Below are positions 25,209 to 34,445 of a stretch of 64,000 nucleotides of DNA, piece by piece. Every line of letters starts with the position of its first letter. Positions within the stretch are counted from its first letter, which is position 1. The notes under the pieces were generated by a model that was not told the DNA's origin, made no database searches, and saw only the letters and a list, made by a program, of their open reading frames with translations. This stretch comes from Rhodococcus sp040643435 (lineage in GTDB: Bacteria > Actinomycetota > Actinomycetes > Mycobacteriales > Mycobacteriaceae): the NCBI RefSeq assembly GCF_040643435.1, contig NZ_JBEYUH010000012.1, positions 1 through 64,000 of the forward strand, in the 5' to 3' direction. The translations under genes were made by a program, and so were the position numbers.

Positions 25209-26755
25209 GTGCCACGCCCTCCCGCGAACCGGGCATGTTCGCCCTCGTTCTGCATTCGCACCTGCCCTGGCTCGCCCACCACGGCCGCTGGCCTGTCGGC
25301 GAGGAGTGGCTCTACCAGTCGTGGGCCGCGACCTATCTGCCCGTCACCGACGTTCTGAGGCGACTCGCCGCCGAAGGCAGGACCGGGATGCTCACCCTCG
25401 GCGTCACCCCGGTGCTCGCCGCGCAACTCGACGACCCGCACTGTCTCGCCGGCATGCACCACTGGCTCGGCAACTGGCAATTGCGCGCACACGAAGCCGC
25501 AGGGATGCGCGAGGAGTCCTACCGCGCGCTCGGCGCCCGCGAACACCGGGCCGCCTCCGCCGCACTCGCGGACTTCGAAACCCATTGGCGGCACGGTGGA
25601 TCCCCGGTGTTACGGCAACTGATCGACGCCGACGCGATCGAACTGCTCGGCGGACCCTTGGCCCACCCCTTCCAACCGCTCCTCGACCCTCGTCTACGCG
25701 CCTTCTCCCTGTCCGAGGGTCTCGCCGACGCCTATGCCCGCTGGGGCCACCGGCCACGCGGCATCTGGGGCCCCGAGTGCGGTTACACCCCGGGAATGGA
25801 GGACGGCTACGCCGCCGCAGGGGTCGAACATTTCATGGTGGACGGTCCGGCCCTGCGCGGGGATACCTCGCTCGGCCGCACGGTCCGCGACTCGGAGGTC
25901 GTGTGCTTCGGCCGCGATCTGCAGGTCTCGTACCGCGTGTGGTCCCCGAAATCCGGCTACCCGGGCCATCCCGCCTACCGCGACTTCCACACCTACTGCC
26001 ACGACACCGGACTCAAACCGTCCCGGGTCACGGGCCGCACGGTTCCCTCGCACGAGAAGGCGCCCTACGAACCGGAACTCGCCTCTCGGGCCGTCGACCG
26101 GCATGTCGCCGATTTCGTCGAGACCGTCCGGCGCCGGCTGCGCAGTGAATCCGAACGCATCGGCCGGGACGCCCTGGTGGTGGCGGCCTTCGACACCGAA
26201 CTGTTCGGGCACTGGTGGTTCGAGGGCCCGATCTTCCTCGAGCGATTGCTGCGCGCCCTGCCCGAAGCGGGCATCGAGGTAGGAACACTGGCCGAGGCTC
26301 GCGACCGTGGCTACGTCGGTGACGCCGTGGATCTCGAGGATTCGTCTTGGGGATCGGGCAAAGACTGGCGGGTCTGGGCAGGGGACCAGGTCGCCGACCT
26401 CGTCCGCCTGCACGACGAGGTGGTCCGCACCACGCTCGACAGCATCGACAAGGCCCGTGAGCAGAAGGCCGCACCGGTCGCGTCACGCAATCGCGTGCAC
26501 GATCAGATGCTGCGCGAAGCGTTGCTCACGGTATCGAGCGACTGGGCCTTCATGGTGAGCAAGGACACTGCTGCCGCATACGCCCGCGACCGCGCGCACA
26601 AGCATGCACACGCCCTGCGAGAGATCGCCGAAGCCGTCGACGCCGGACGCGACGATGCAGCCGAGCGTCTGGCGGCAGGGTGGAATCGCGCCGACAATCT
26701 CTTTCCCGGACTCGACGCCCGACGACTGCCCGGACGCCACGGAGGCCCGCGATGA
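25205..26755 (+). CDS. GH57 alpha-glucan branching enzyme-like protein (Rv3031-like)
   Basis: 516 aa. It starts at the GTG overlapping the previous stop by 4 bases. The glycoside hydrolase family 57 start FALVLHSHLPWLAHHGRWP is present. The nucleophile Glu lies in GIWGPECGYTPG (about 190) and the acid/base Asp in VAAFDTELFGHWWFEGP (about 325). The C-terminal helical domain of branching-enzyme members follows. It probably introduces alpha-1,6 branches into an alpha-1,4-glucan, the precursor of methylglucose polysaccharide. It acts in the cytoplasm; no signal peptide is present. Confidence 0.9.
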   Translation: MSATPSREPGMFALVLHSHLPWLAHHGRWPVGEEWLYQSWAATYLPVTDVLRRLAAEGRTGMLTLGVTPVLAAQLDDPHCLAGMHHWLGNWQLRAHEAAGMREESYRALGAREHRAASAALADFETHWRHGGSPVLRQLIDADAIELLGGPLAHPFQPLLDPRLRAFSLSEGLADAYARWGHRPRGIWGPECGYTPGMEDGYAAAGVEHFMVDGPALRGDTSLGRTVRDSEVVCFGRDLQVSYRVWSPKSGYPGHPAYRDFHTYCHDTGLKPSRVTGRTVPSHEKAPYEPELASRAVDRHVADFVETVRRRLRSESERIGRDALVVAAFDTELFGHWWFEGPIFLERLLRALPEAGIEVGTLAEARDRGYVGDAVDLEDSSWGSGKDWRVWAGDQVADLVRLHDEVVRTTLDSIDKAREQKAAPVASRNRVHDQMLREALLTVSSDWAFMVSKDTAAAYARDRAHKHAHALREIAEAVDAGRDDAAERLAAGWNRADNLFPGLDARRLPGRHGGPR

Positions 26756-27999
26756 AGATCCTGCTCGTCTCATGGGAGTACCCGCCCGTCGTCGTCGGCG
26801 GGCTGGGCAGACACGTCCACCATCTCGCCGCCGAACTCGCCGCCGCGGGCAACGAGGTCGTGGTGCTGTCCCGCCGGCCGACCGGCACCGATGGGTCGAC
26901 GCACCCGACGGTCAGCCACATCGCCGACGGGGTGCTCGTGGTGGCGGTCGCGGAGGACGCCCCCCATTTCGAGTTCGGTGAGGACATGATCGCCTGGACC
27001 CTGGCTATGGGGCACGCGATGGTTCGCGCCGGTGTGGGACTGAGCCGCGGCGGAATCGGCGAGGGCTGGCAACCGGATGTGGTCCACGCCCACGACTGGC
27101 TCGTCGCGCATCCCGCGATCGCGCTGGCCGAGTACTTCGACGTACCGCTCGTGTCGACCTTGCACGCGACCGAAGCGGGTCGTCACAGCGGCTGGCTGTC
27201 GGGGCGGATCAATCGGCAGGTGCATTCCGTCGAATGGTGGCTCGCCAACGAATCCGACCGGCTCATCACGTGTTCGGCGTCGATGCACGACGAAGTGACC
27301 GAACTGTACGGCCCCGACCTGCCCGAGATCTCGGTGATCCGCAACGGCATCGACCTCACCACGTGGTCGTATCGCGAACGCGAGCCGAGGACCGGACCGG
27401 CACGGCTGCTGTACGTCGGCCGGCTCGAATACGAGAAGGGTGTGCAGGATGCGATCGCCGCGCTCCCCCGGATCCGTCGGTCGCATCCCGGAACCACCCT
27501 CTACGTCGCCGGCGAAGGTACCCAGTTCGAGTGGCTGCGCGAGCAGGCGCGGGTACACCGCGTCGCCCGATCGGTGAGCTTCCTGGGCAATCTCGACCAC
27601 ACCGCACTGCTCGGCTGGCTGCACGGCGCCGACGCGATCGTTCTGCCCAGCCGGTACGAGCCGTTCGGGATCATCGCCCTCGAAGCCGCGGCAGCGGGCA
27701 TCCCGCTGATCGCATCCACCGCCGGCGGGCTGGGCGAAGCGGTGGTCGACGGCGTGACAGGCCTGTCGTTCCGGCCCGGCGACGTGGGAGGGCTCGTGTC
27801 GGCTGTTCGGGAGACCCTCGACGATCCGGCCGCCGCCCAGATCCGCGCCCGCGCCGCCCGTGCGCGGCTCACCGACGACTTCGACTGGCGGCGCGTCGCC
27901 GAGGAGACCGTGCAGGTCTACTCGTCGGCGAAGCGACGGGTCCGTCACCCGCTCGCGCGGCCCACGATCCCCCAGCGTCCGCTTCCGGACCGAGGCTGA
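26752..27999 (+). CDS. GT4 alpha-1,4-glucosyltransferase (Rv3032-like)
   Basis: 415 aa. The ATG at 26752 overlaps the GH57 stop by 4 bases. GT-B fold, family 4: N-terminal WEYPPVVVGGLGRHVHHLA (sugar-donor glycine loop), VHAHDWLVAHPA, VGRLEYEKGVQDAI (about 220) and the donor-binding signature SRYEPFGIIALEAAAAG (about 302-318). By analogy with Rv3032 it elongates an alpha-1,4-glucan for MGLP or intracellular glucan. No membrane segment. Confidence 0.92.
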   Translation: MKILLVSWEYPPVVVGGLGRHVHHLAAELAAAGNEVVVLSRRPTGTDGSTHPTVSHIADGVLVVAVAEDAPHFEFGEDMIAWTLAMGHAMVRAGVGLSRGGIGEGWQPDVVHAHDWLVAHPAIALAEYFDVPLVSTLHATEAGRHSGWLSGRINRQVHSVEWWLANESDRLITCSASMHDEVTELYGPDLPEISVIRNGIDLTTWSYREREPRTGPARLLYVGRLEYEKGVQDAIAALPRIRRSHPGTTLYVAGEGTQFEWLREQARVHRVARSVSFLGNLDHTALLGWLHGADAIVLPSRYEPFGIIALEAAAAGIPLIASTAGGLGEAVVDGVTGLSFRPGDVGGLVSAVRETLDDPAAAQIRARAARARLTDDFDWRRVAEETVQVYSSAKRRVRHPLARPTIPQRPLPDRG

Positions 28000-28011
28000 G
28001 AGAGTGGATCG

Positions 28012-28602
28012 ATGACCTCGGAGACCCGAGAGCGCGTCCTCGTCGAGCGACTGTGTGCCCCCGAGGGCACGCCCGGACCCGACGTCGCGGCCGTGGCCGA
28101 GCTCGTCAACGCCGTGTACGCCGTCGCGGAGGACGGACTGTGGCATCCGGGTACCGCCCGGACCGACGTCGACGACGTCGCGCGATCGGCGCGCGACGGT
28201 GCGATCCGCGTCGCCCGGCTCGACGGCCGCATCGTCGGGTGCATCCGCGTCGTGCGGATCGACGACACCACCGCGGAATTCGGGATGCTGGCGACCGATC
28301 CCACGGTCCGCGGCACCGGAATCGGGCTCCTTCTCGTTCGGTCCGCCGAAGCAGAGTGCGCAGCAGCAGGTTTCACGACGATGCAGCTCGAAGTGATCCG
28401 CCCCCGAGACGGCGCGCACGAGTCCAAGCAGTTCCTCGACTCGTGGTACCGCCGACTCGGCTATCTTGCGCAGCGACCGGCCCCGCTCGACGAACGACAC
28501 CCCGAACTCGTTGCCGCTACGGCGGTTCCGTGCGAGGTCGTCCCCTATCTCAAGGCGCTCGGCTCACTCGGCAACCCGGAGGCCGGGGCGAGCGGCGGCT
28601 GA
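28012..28602 (+). CDS. GNAT family N-acetyltransferase
   Basis: 196 aa. The GNAT core shows IRVARLDGRIVGCIRVV, EFGMLATDPTVRGTGIGLLLV (acetyl-CoA motif A with RGTGIG, about 97-103) and FLDSWYRRLGY motif B. The substrate is unknown. It begins 12 bases after the glycosyltransferase and may be in the same transcript, but nothing ties it to the glucan. Its last 58 bases overlap the 3' end of the convergent amidase gene. Confidence 0.82.
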   Translation: MTSETRERVLVERLCAPEGTPGPDVAAVAELVNAVYAVAEDGLWHPGTARTDVDDVARSARDGAIRVARLDGRIVGCIRVVRIDDTTAEFGMLATDPTVRGTGIGLLLVRSAEAECAAAGFTTMQLEVIRPRDGAHESKQFLDSWYRRLGYLAQRPAPLDERHPELVAATAVPCEVVPYLKALGSLGNPEAGASGG

Positions 28603-30065
28603 CGGTCGAACCACGGACGTGCCCGTTCGAGTTCGGCGGCGAGCGCGAGCAGTGTCGTCTCCCCGCCGAGAGCTGCGACGAACTGCACCCCGAGTGGAAG
28701 ACCCTCCGAATTCCAGTGCAGAGGCAGGGAGATCGCCGGTCTGCCGGTGATGTTCGCCAATTGCGTGTACGGGACGGGGCCGAGATTCTCGTCGACCATC
28801 CTGTCGACGAACCCCGCCCGGCGGGCGATCCACGTCGTGCGGCTCGTCAGGAGCACCTGCCCGACGGCGCGCATCCACCGCGGTGTCGCGAGTTCGCCGA
28901 TCCGGACCGGAGGCCCGGCGAGAGTGGGTGTGAGCAACAGGTCGTAGCGCTCGTGAAAGGCAGCGAGGCCGCGGGTGTGGTCCGCCCACCTCCTGAGCGC
29001 CGCAAGATATTCCGACGCCGGGACGGCTCGCCCCAGGGCGGCCATCATGCGGGTGTCGAACTCGAACGCATCCGCACCTGCTCCCGCGCGCCTGCGCGCA
29101 TCGTCGATTTCGGCGGCGGCCGTGGCGAACCACATCGTGAGGAAGTCCTCGGCGAGTCGCCGCTCGTCGATGCCGGTCGCCGCGGGTTCCACCCCGTGCC
29201 CGAGCTCGTCGAGAAGCGTGGCGGTGTCCTCCACGGCAGCGATCGCCTCCGGATCGACCGGGGTCCCGAGCGGGGACGACGTCGTGTAGCCGATCCGCAG
29301 GCGCGCCGGAGGACGTGTAATGGCCCCGGCGAAGGACTGCGCGGGCGGCACCACGCTGTAGGGCCCCGCCGGATACGGACCGGCCATCACATCGAGAAAC
29401 GCGGCGGCGTCGCGGACCGTGCGGGTGATGACCCCGTTCGTGGCGGCACCGTGCAGTGGTTCTCCGCCCGGGGGGCCGGTCGGCACGAGTCCGCGACCGG
29501 GTTTGAGCCCGACCAGTCCGCAGCATGCCGAGGGGATCCGGATGGACCCTCCGCCGTCACTGGCACCGGCGGCCGGGACCACCCCCGCAGCGACGGCCGC
29601 AGCCGAACCACCCGACGATCCGCCCGGCGTCCGCGAGGTGTCCCAGGGGTTACGGGTGGCGCCGAACGCCTCCGGTTCGGTGATCCCCTTCGCTCCGAAC
29701 TCCGGGGTGTTGGTCTTGCCGAACGGAACGAGCCCTGCGCCGAGCCAGCGGTCGACGATGACCGAGTTCTCCTCGGCGGGCAGCGCGGCGAGGGCTCGGG
29801 AGCCACTGGAGGTGGGCACTCCGGCTATGTCCTGACCGAGGTCCTTGACGAGGAACGGCACGCCTCCCAGCGGGCCGGAAGGCGATTCGCGCGCCCGCGC
29901 GCGGGCGTCCTCGTCGAGGCGGCGCACGACCGCGTTCAAGGCCGGTTCGACGACCTCGAGTCTGCCGATCGCGGCCTCGAGCAGCTCATGCGCCGACACC
30001 TGCCCCGTCGCGACGAGTTCGGCGAGACCGACCGCGTCGTGACGCCGATATTCCGAGTACTCCAT
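28545..30065 (-). CDS. Amidase (amidase signature family)
   Basis: 506 aa from the ATG at 30065. The triad is intact: Lys in GGVPFLVKDLGQD (about 78), Ser in ASDGGGSIRIPSACCG and Ser in RTPGGSSGGSAAAVAAG. It resembles generic amidases acting on small aliphatic or aromatic amides rather than GatA. The frame is open 81 codons further upstream, but the usual amidase N-terminus supports this start. It has no homologue that I recall in the mycobacterial MGLP region, so it looks inserted. It ends inside the GNAT gene. Confidence 0.9.
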   Translation of the reverse strand: MEYSEYRRHDAVGLAELVATGQVSAHELLEAAIGRLEVVEPALNAVVRRLDEDARARARESPSGPLGGVPFLVKDLGQDIAGVPTSSGSRALAALPAEENSVIVDRWLGAGLVPFGKTNTPEFGAKGITEPEAFGATRNPWDTSRTPGGSSGGSAAAVAAGVVPAAGASDGGGSIRIPSACCGLVGLKPGRGLVPTGPPGGEPLHGAATNGVITRTVRDAAAFLDVMAGPYPAGPYSVVPPAQSFAGAITRPPARLRIGYTTSSPLGTPVDPEAIAAVEDTATLLDELGHGVEPAATGIDERRLAEDFLTMWFATAAAEIDDARRRAGAGADAFEFDTRMMAALGRAVPASEYLAALRRWADHTRGLAAFHERYDLLLTPTLAGPPVRIGELATPRWMRAVGQVLLTSRTTWIARRAGFVDRMVDENLGPVPYTQLANITGRPAISLPLHWNSEGLPLGVQFVAALGGETTLLALAAELERARPWFDRQPPLAPASGLPSEPSALR

Positions 30066-30099
30066 CGCTGTCCCCCGACAGTCACGGCCCGTGTCGTTC

Positions 30100-30855
30100 C
30101 TAGTGCACGTCGGCGGGCGCCTCTCCCGACTTCTTCCGTGCGATGTCGGCGAGCGCCGCCTCCCGGGCGACACGCTCGGCGGCTGCGTTGTCCCACGCCA
30201 CCTTCCGGTTCTTGACCACCTTGGCAGGCGAGCCCACCGCGATGCTGAAATCCGGGATGTCGCCCTTGACCACGGCGTGCGCTCCGAGCACCGAACCCCG
30301 ACCGACACGAGTGCCGCGAAGCACCGTGACCTTGGCGGCGATCCAGGTGTCCGGTCCGATGCGGACGGGGCTCTTCACGATGCCCTGGTCCTTGATCGGA
30401 TAGGTGACGTCCTCGGTGCGATGGTCGAAGTCGCAGATGTAGCACCAGTCCGCGACCAGGGTCGACGCCCCGATCTCGATGTCGAGATAGGTGTTGACGA
30501 CGTTGTCCTTGCCGAAGACGACCTTGTCCCCGATGCGGAGCGAACCCTCGTGGCAGCGGATCGCGTTGCCGTCGCCGATGTGGACCCACTTGCCGATCTC
30601 GAGGCGCGAGAGTTCCGGCGTCGCGTGGATCTCGACGTTCTTGCCCAGGAACACCATGCCCCGCAGGACCACGTGCGGGTTGGCCATCCGGAACTTCGCC
30701 AGGCGGTAGTACCGCACCAGATACCAGGGCGTGTACGCCTTGTTGTTCAGCACCCACTTCAGGGAGGACAGCGTCAGGAATCGTGCCTGTTCCGGATCCC
30801 TTCGACGGGACCCGCGCCACCTCGCCGTCAGAGGTGCGCCCCACATGCTCGTCAT
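30100..30855 (-). CDS. Hexapeptide-repeat acyltransferase (Rv3034c-like)
   Basis: 251 aa. A left-handed beta-helix acyltransferase with hexapeptide turns from about 85 to 215 (IGDKVVFGKDNVV, IGPDTWIAAKVTVLRGTRVG, GSVLGAHAVVKGDIP). CDFDHRTEDV supplies a conserved catalytic-type His. Its mycobacterial homologue is placed in the MGLP cluster as a candidate acetyl/acyl transferase for the polysaccharide. That role is inferred here from neighbours. The ATG lies 6 bases after TAGGCT. Confidence 0.85.
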   Translation of the reverse strand: MTSMWGAPLTARWRGSRRRDPEQARFLTLSSLKWVLNNKAYTPWYLVRYYRLAKFRMANPHVVLRGMVFLGKNVEIHATPELSRLEIGKWVHIGDGNAIRCHEGSLRIGDKVVFGKDNVVNTYLDIEIGASTLVADWCYICDFDHRTEDVTYPIKDQGIVKSPVRIGPDTWIAAKVTVLRGTRVGRGSVLGAHAVVKGDIPDFSIAVGSPAKVVKNRKVAWDNAAAERVAREAALADIARKKSGEAPADVH

Positions 30856-30861
30856 AGGGCC

Positions 30862-30867
30862 AGCCTA
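30862..30867 (-). promoter_or_regulatory. -10 hexamer of the hexapeptide acyltransferase gene (leaderless)
   Basis: TAGGCT on the minus strand, 6 bases before the ATG at 30855. No Shine-Dalgarno is present. Confidence 0.5.
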
Positions 30868-30948
30868 CGGTCCGCCTCGTTCGCGGTGCACGGCCCCCGG
30901 ACCGATACGCTGACACGTCGAATCGTTCGCCTGTGGAGGAGTTGAGTG

Positions 30949-32265
30949 ATGCGGGGTGTCCTGCGGACCGCGGTGCCGGCGCTGACGGTGGTATTCGCAC
31001 TGAGCGCGTGCGGTGGTGGCACCGGTACCGAGGACGTGCTCTCGGCCGGTGGGTGGCCGGGACGCCATTCCGATGCCCGCAACAGCAATACCGCGACGGC
31101 CGAGGGCATCGACGATCTCGCTCCCGGCTGGACCCGTCCTCTGGGCGCCGCCGTGGGCTCCCCTGCCGGGATAGCGGCCAACGGGCAGGTCTCCGTGACC
31201 GCTGCGACCGAGTCCGGATGCAACCTCTTCTCCTTCCAGATGGACTCGGGCCGCAAACGCTGGTGCACGCGACTCGCGCCGGCGGTCACGACGATCACGC
31301 CCGTGTCCGACGCCGTGGCCAACATCTACGTCGGCGAGGACGGCGGACTCCTGTCGTTCAACGAGCACGGCCAACGTCGTTGGCGTATCCCTGTGAGCGG
31401 CAGCCCCCGCAGTGCGCAGTTCACCTCCGACGGAAACCTGCTGGTCGTCACCCATTTCGGTCAGGTCAACGTAGTAGACCCGCAGACGGGGCAGCTCGAA
31501 GCGCCTCTCTTCGATCTCGTACCGGTGCCCACGCTCGCAGACGGTCAGAACCTGCCGCGACCGGCGAGCGATCACGGACTGCCGGCCTGTTTCGGCGGTT
31601 CCGAGGACTGCCCGGTGGCGACCACACCGGCCGTCGACACCGCCACGGACCGCATCTTCGTCACGGTGTGGCGCCCGGGCACCGACCGGTCCGCGCTCGT
31701 CGCACTGCGCTACACCGCAGGTGAAGACGCGGCGGTGACCGAGGAGTGGTCCGCAACCGACCTCCCCGGTGGTGCGGTGACGAGTCCGGTGCTCTCCGCG
31801 GACGGGTCCACCGTGTACATCCACGACGGGGAAGGTGCCCTGTGGGCGCTCGACGCCGCGACGGGCCAGGCGCGGTGGAGCCACGAGGCCGGTCGTGCCG
31901 GGGCCGTCGCACCCGCCGTCACCGCCGACGGTCTGCTGCTCGTCGCCGCGGCCGACGGCAGCATCCCGTTGACCGCCTTGCGCGACGGCGGGGACGCGGT
32001 GGACGTGGTGTGGGAACGGACGGACGTGAGCCCGTTCGGTGCGCCGGCGGTGACGGCGGACGGCCGGGCCTATGTGGTCGTCGAAGGCGATGACGGTCTC
32101 GTCGCCGCGGTGCTCGACACTGCGGACGGACGGACGATCGCGGAGGAAGCACTCGAGCCGTCCACCGGGCTGCCGGTGGGGAGCGGGATCGGGCCGGACG
32201 GGGAGTTCGTGATCACCACCGTCGACGGCGAGGTCGTGGTGCTGCGCGCTCCGCAGTCAGCGTGA
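30949..32265 (+). CDS. PQQ-like beta-propeller lipoprotein (Rv3035-like)
   Basis: 438 aa. GGAGGA at 30935-30940 is best placed for the ATG at 30949 rather than the GTG one codon earlier. The lipobox LSAC gives lipidated Cys21. The rest is a seven- to eight-blade PQQ-like propeller with repeats such as LYSFQMDSGRKRW-type blades, LWALDAATGQARW and DTADGRTIAEE. The fold is like BamB or quinoprotein dehydrogenases but no catalytic residues can be assigned, so it may be a scaffold. It is probably attached to the outer membrane leaflet side of the cell membrane. Its 3' end overlaps the convergent gene by 9 bases. Confidence 0.83.
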   Translation: MRGVLRTAVPALTVVFALSACGGGTGTEDVLSAGGWPGRHSDARNSNTATAEGIDDLAPGWTRPLGAAVGSPAGIAANGQVSVTAATESGCNLFSFQMDSGRKRWCTRLAPAVTTITPVSDAVANIYVGEDGGLLSFNEHGQRRWRIPVSGSPRSAQFTSDGNLLVVTHFGQVNVVDPQTGQLEAPLFDLVPVPTLADGQNLPRPASDHGLPACFGGSEDCPVATTPAVDTATDRIFVTVWRPGTDRSALVALRYTAGEDAAVTEEWSATDLPGGAVTSPVLSADGSTVYIHDGEGALWALDAATGQARWSHEAGRAGAVAPAVTADGLLLVAAADGSIPLTALRDGGDAVDVVWERTDVSPFGAPAVTADGRAYVVVEGDDGLVAAVLDTADGRTIAEEALEPSTGLPVGSGIGPDGEFVITTVDGEVVVLRAPQSA

Positions 32266-33414
32266 GGGTGTGCAGACGAACGCCTCGGGCGTCCGGCCGA
32301 TCCTGGTGAGAACCACGCTGAGCGAGACCGACCCGCGCAGTTTGAGGCGCGGGCGCAGCACCGCCGGGTCGACGTCGACCCCGCGCACGAGGATCTCGAC
32401 GGCGCCGCAGTCGTGGCGTGCGAGCACCTGACGTAGAGCCTTCTCGCTGTACTTGAGGCGCTCGAGAATGCGGAAACCGCGCACTCCTTCGGGTACACGG
32501 TCACCGGTCAGATAGGCGATCCGCGGATCGAGTTGCCACAGTCCGTGCGCCGCCGCGTAGTGACGGACGAGACCGGCGCGCACGATCGCACCGTCCGGAT
32601 CGACGATCCACTCCCCCGGACCACGCTCGGGGATATCGTCGTCCACAGCATCGGTTATCTCGAAATCGCTTCCGTCCGAACGCAATACAACCGCACGTCG
32701 GCGTACGCCCGGAGTGCTCAGACCGGGCGAGTACAGGCACGCTTCCCGGACACCGCCGTCGAGCGAGACGACTTCCACCTCGCCCACCCAGTCGAGCGAA
32801 TCGAAATCCAGCCCCGGCGCGCACTTCACCGCCAGGTCCCGCCCGGCATAGGCGTCGAGAAGGTCGGGCAGCGGCGGTTGCAGCGCGGCCGGATCATGGG
32901 TTCGCCGGCCGCCGGAGCGGCGCGCGGGATCAGCGACGACGGTGGTCCCCCTCGTCACCGGACGCAGGGCGTCGGCGCGCAGGAGGTACGCCCCTGCGAC
33001 GTTGTGCGTGGCCATCGCCAGCCGGACCTCGTCGAGATCACTGCCGATGACGGTGTCGGCGACCCCGACCAGCTCGGCGAGTTCGGCGCCGATCGAGCAC
33101 GTGACGTCGTGCACGGTCCGGCCGCGCAGCCGATGGGCACGGTGCGCGGCGACGCGCGTGGGCGTCGACTGCTGCAGCGCGTCGTCGGTGAGGATCCAGT
33201 CGGCCCCGCCGGCGATCTTCCCTCCGGCCTTTCGCCGCAACATGACCGTTTCGACGAGCATGCCCGTACGCTCACCGAAATGCGTACGCGCCCAGCCGAT
33301 GTCGGCGAGGCGCGTTCGCGGCGACAACTCCCGGCCGGCGACGCGCGCGAGCGCCTCGCGGCCGTCGTCCGACGTCAGGTAGTCGACGTCGGCAAGTGTG
33401 AAGTCGTAGCCCAA
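32257..33414 (-). CDS. THUMP-like/class I SAM methyltransferase protein (Rv3037c-like)
   Basis: 385 aa. A SAM-binding Rossmann core is visible: VHDVTCSIGAELAELV (about 100-115), VIGSDLDEVRLAMA and TTVVADPARRSGGRR (a DPxR-type motif reminiscent of RNA methyltransferases). The C-terminal ~100 residues look like the THUMP-like domain of this family. The TTG start at 33414 immediately follows the upstream stop with no gap, implying coupling. The substrate may be RNA; it has also been discussed as an MGLP-region methyltransferase. Unresolved. Confidence 0.75.
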   Translation of the reverse strand: MGYDFTLADVDYLTSDDGREALARVAGRELSPRTRLADIGWARTHFGERTGMLVETVMLRRKAGGKIAGGADWILTDDALQQSTPTRVAAHRAHRLRGRTVHDVTCSIGAELAELVGVADTVIGSDLDEVRLAMATHNVAGAYLLRADALRPVTRGTTVVADPARRSGGRRTHDPAALQPPLPDLLDAYAGRDLAVKCAPGLDFDSLDWVGEVEVVSLDGGVREACLYSPGLSTPGVRRRAVVLRSDGSDFEITDAVDDDIPERGPGEWIVDPDGAIVRAGLVRHYAAAHGLWQLDPRIAYLTGDRVPEGVRGFRILERLKYSEKALRQVLARHDCGAVEILVRGVDVDPAVLRPRLKLRGSVSLSVVLTRIGRTPEAFVCTPSR

Positions 33415-34392
33415 CTACTTGCCGGGCTTCACACCGGTGATCATGACGTTGTAGAAGAAGCTGCGGGGCACGACGTGCCTGAGGACGTTCTCGTCCACCC
33501 AGCTCAGCGTCTTCCAGCCACCGAAGGCGAATTTCGCCCAGTTCCAGCCCAGCTTCTCCTCCGGAACCGCAGCCTCGAAAGTGCGCACCGGCCAGCCGAG
33601 CAGCGCCGCGGCGAATTCCTCGCTCGAGGCCTTCACCTCTACGGCACCGGCCGACGATGCCAGCTTCTCGAGATCCGAGGGGTCGAAGGTGTGCAGGTCG
33701 ACGACGGCCTCGAGGGCGGCCGCCCGGGAGGACTCGTCGAGTTCGGTCTGCGGACGACGCCAGTCGCGAAGGAAGGGCAGCTTGGTGATGTTGGTGGTGG
33801 CCTCCCAGGTCACCCTGCCGAGCATGCGCGCATAGAAGTTGCCGATCGTGCTGGGTTCACCGGCGAAGACGAAACGGCCTCCCGGCTTCAGCACGCGCAA
33901 GACCTCGCGCAGGGACTGCTCGACATCCGGAATGTGGTGCAGCACAGCATGGCCGACGACAAGATCGAAGGTGTTGTCGTCGTACGGGATTGTTTCGGCG
34001 TCGGCGACGCGGCCGTCGACGTCGAGTCCGAGGTTCTCGGCATTGCGCAGCGCCACTTTCACCATGCCGGGCGACAGGTCGGTCACCGAACCGGTCTTCG
34101 CAACGCCACCCTGCATGAGGTTGAGGAGGAAGAATCCCGTGCCGCAACCGAGTTCGAGCGCACGCTCGTACGGCAACGGCTGCTCACCCGCAGCAGCGAC
34201 GAACCGGCCCTTGGCGTAGTCGATGCACCGCTCGTCGTACGAGATGGACCACTTCTCGTCGTAGGTCTCGGCTTCCCAGTCGTGATAGAGCACCTGGGCG
34301 AGCTTGGTGTCTTCGAGGGCCGCCGCGACCTGTTCGGCCGTGGCATGCGGATTCGGCGCGGGGTCGACCCCGTCGGTCCTGCTGGCAGTCAT
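33415..34392 (-). CDS. Class I SAM-dependent methyltransferase (Rv3038c-like)
   Basis: 325 aa. Motif I is ALELGCGTGFFLLNLM (about 78-93), motif II VADAETIPYDDNTFDLV and motif III LREVLRVLKPGGRFVFAGEP. The C-terminal half has an extended helical region after residue 190. The substrate is unknown. Its position beside the polysaccharide genes is conserved in mycobacteria. The ATG follows TAGGAT by 6 bases. The next gene starts right after its stop. Confidence 0.88.
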   Translation of the reverse strand: MTASRTDGVDPAPNPHATAEQVAAALEDTKLAQVLYHDWEAETYDEKWSISYDERCIDYAKGRFVAAAGEQPLPYERALELGCGTGFFLLNLMQGGVAKTGSVTDLSPGMVKVALRNAENLGLDVDGRVADAETIPYDDNTFDLVVGHAVLHHIPDVEQSLREVLRVLKPGGRFVFAGEPSTIGNFYARMLGRVTWEATTNITKLPFLRDWRRPQTELDESSRAAALEAVVDLHTFDPSDLEKLASSAGAVEVKASSEEFAAALLGWPVRTFEAAVPEEKLGWNWAKFAFGGWKTLSWVDENVLRHVVPRSFFYNVMITGVKPGK

Positions 34393-34398
34393 GCGGTG

Positions 34399-34404
34399 AT
34401 CCTA
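34399..34404 (-). promoter_or_regulatory. -10 hexamer of the Rv3038c-like methyltransferase (leaderless)
   Basis: TAGGAT on the minus strand, 6 bases before the ATG at 34392. Confidence 0.5.
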
Positions 34405-34445
34405 CTCGTCGGTAAGCTGTGAACAAGTACAGGTGGCAGTCGGGG

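Noticed and set aside
27234..30215. 993-codon open frame on the plus strand over the glycosyltransferase, GNAT and amidase genes
   Set aside because: Arg/Pro-rich shadow of three real genes in other frames; no domain or Shine-Dalgarno.
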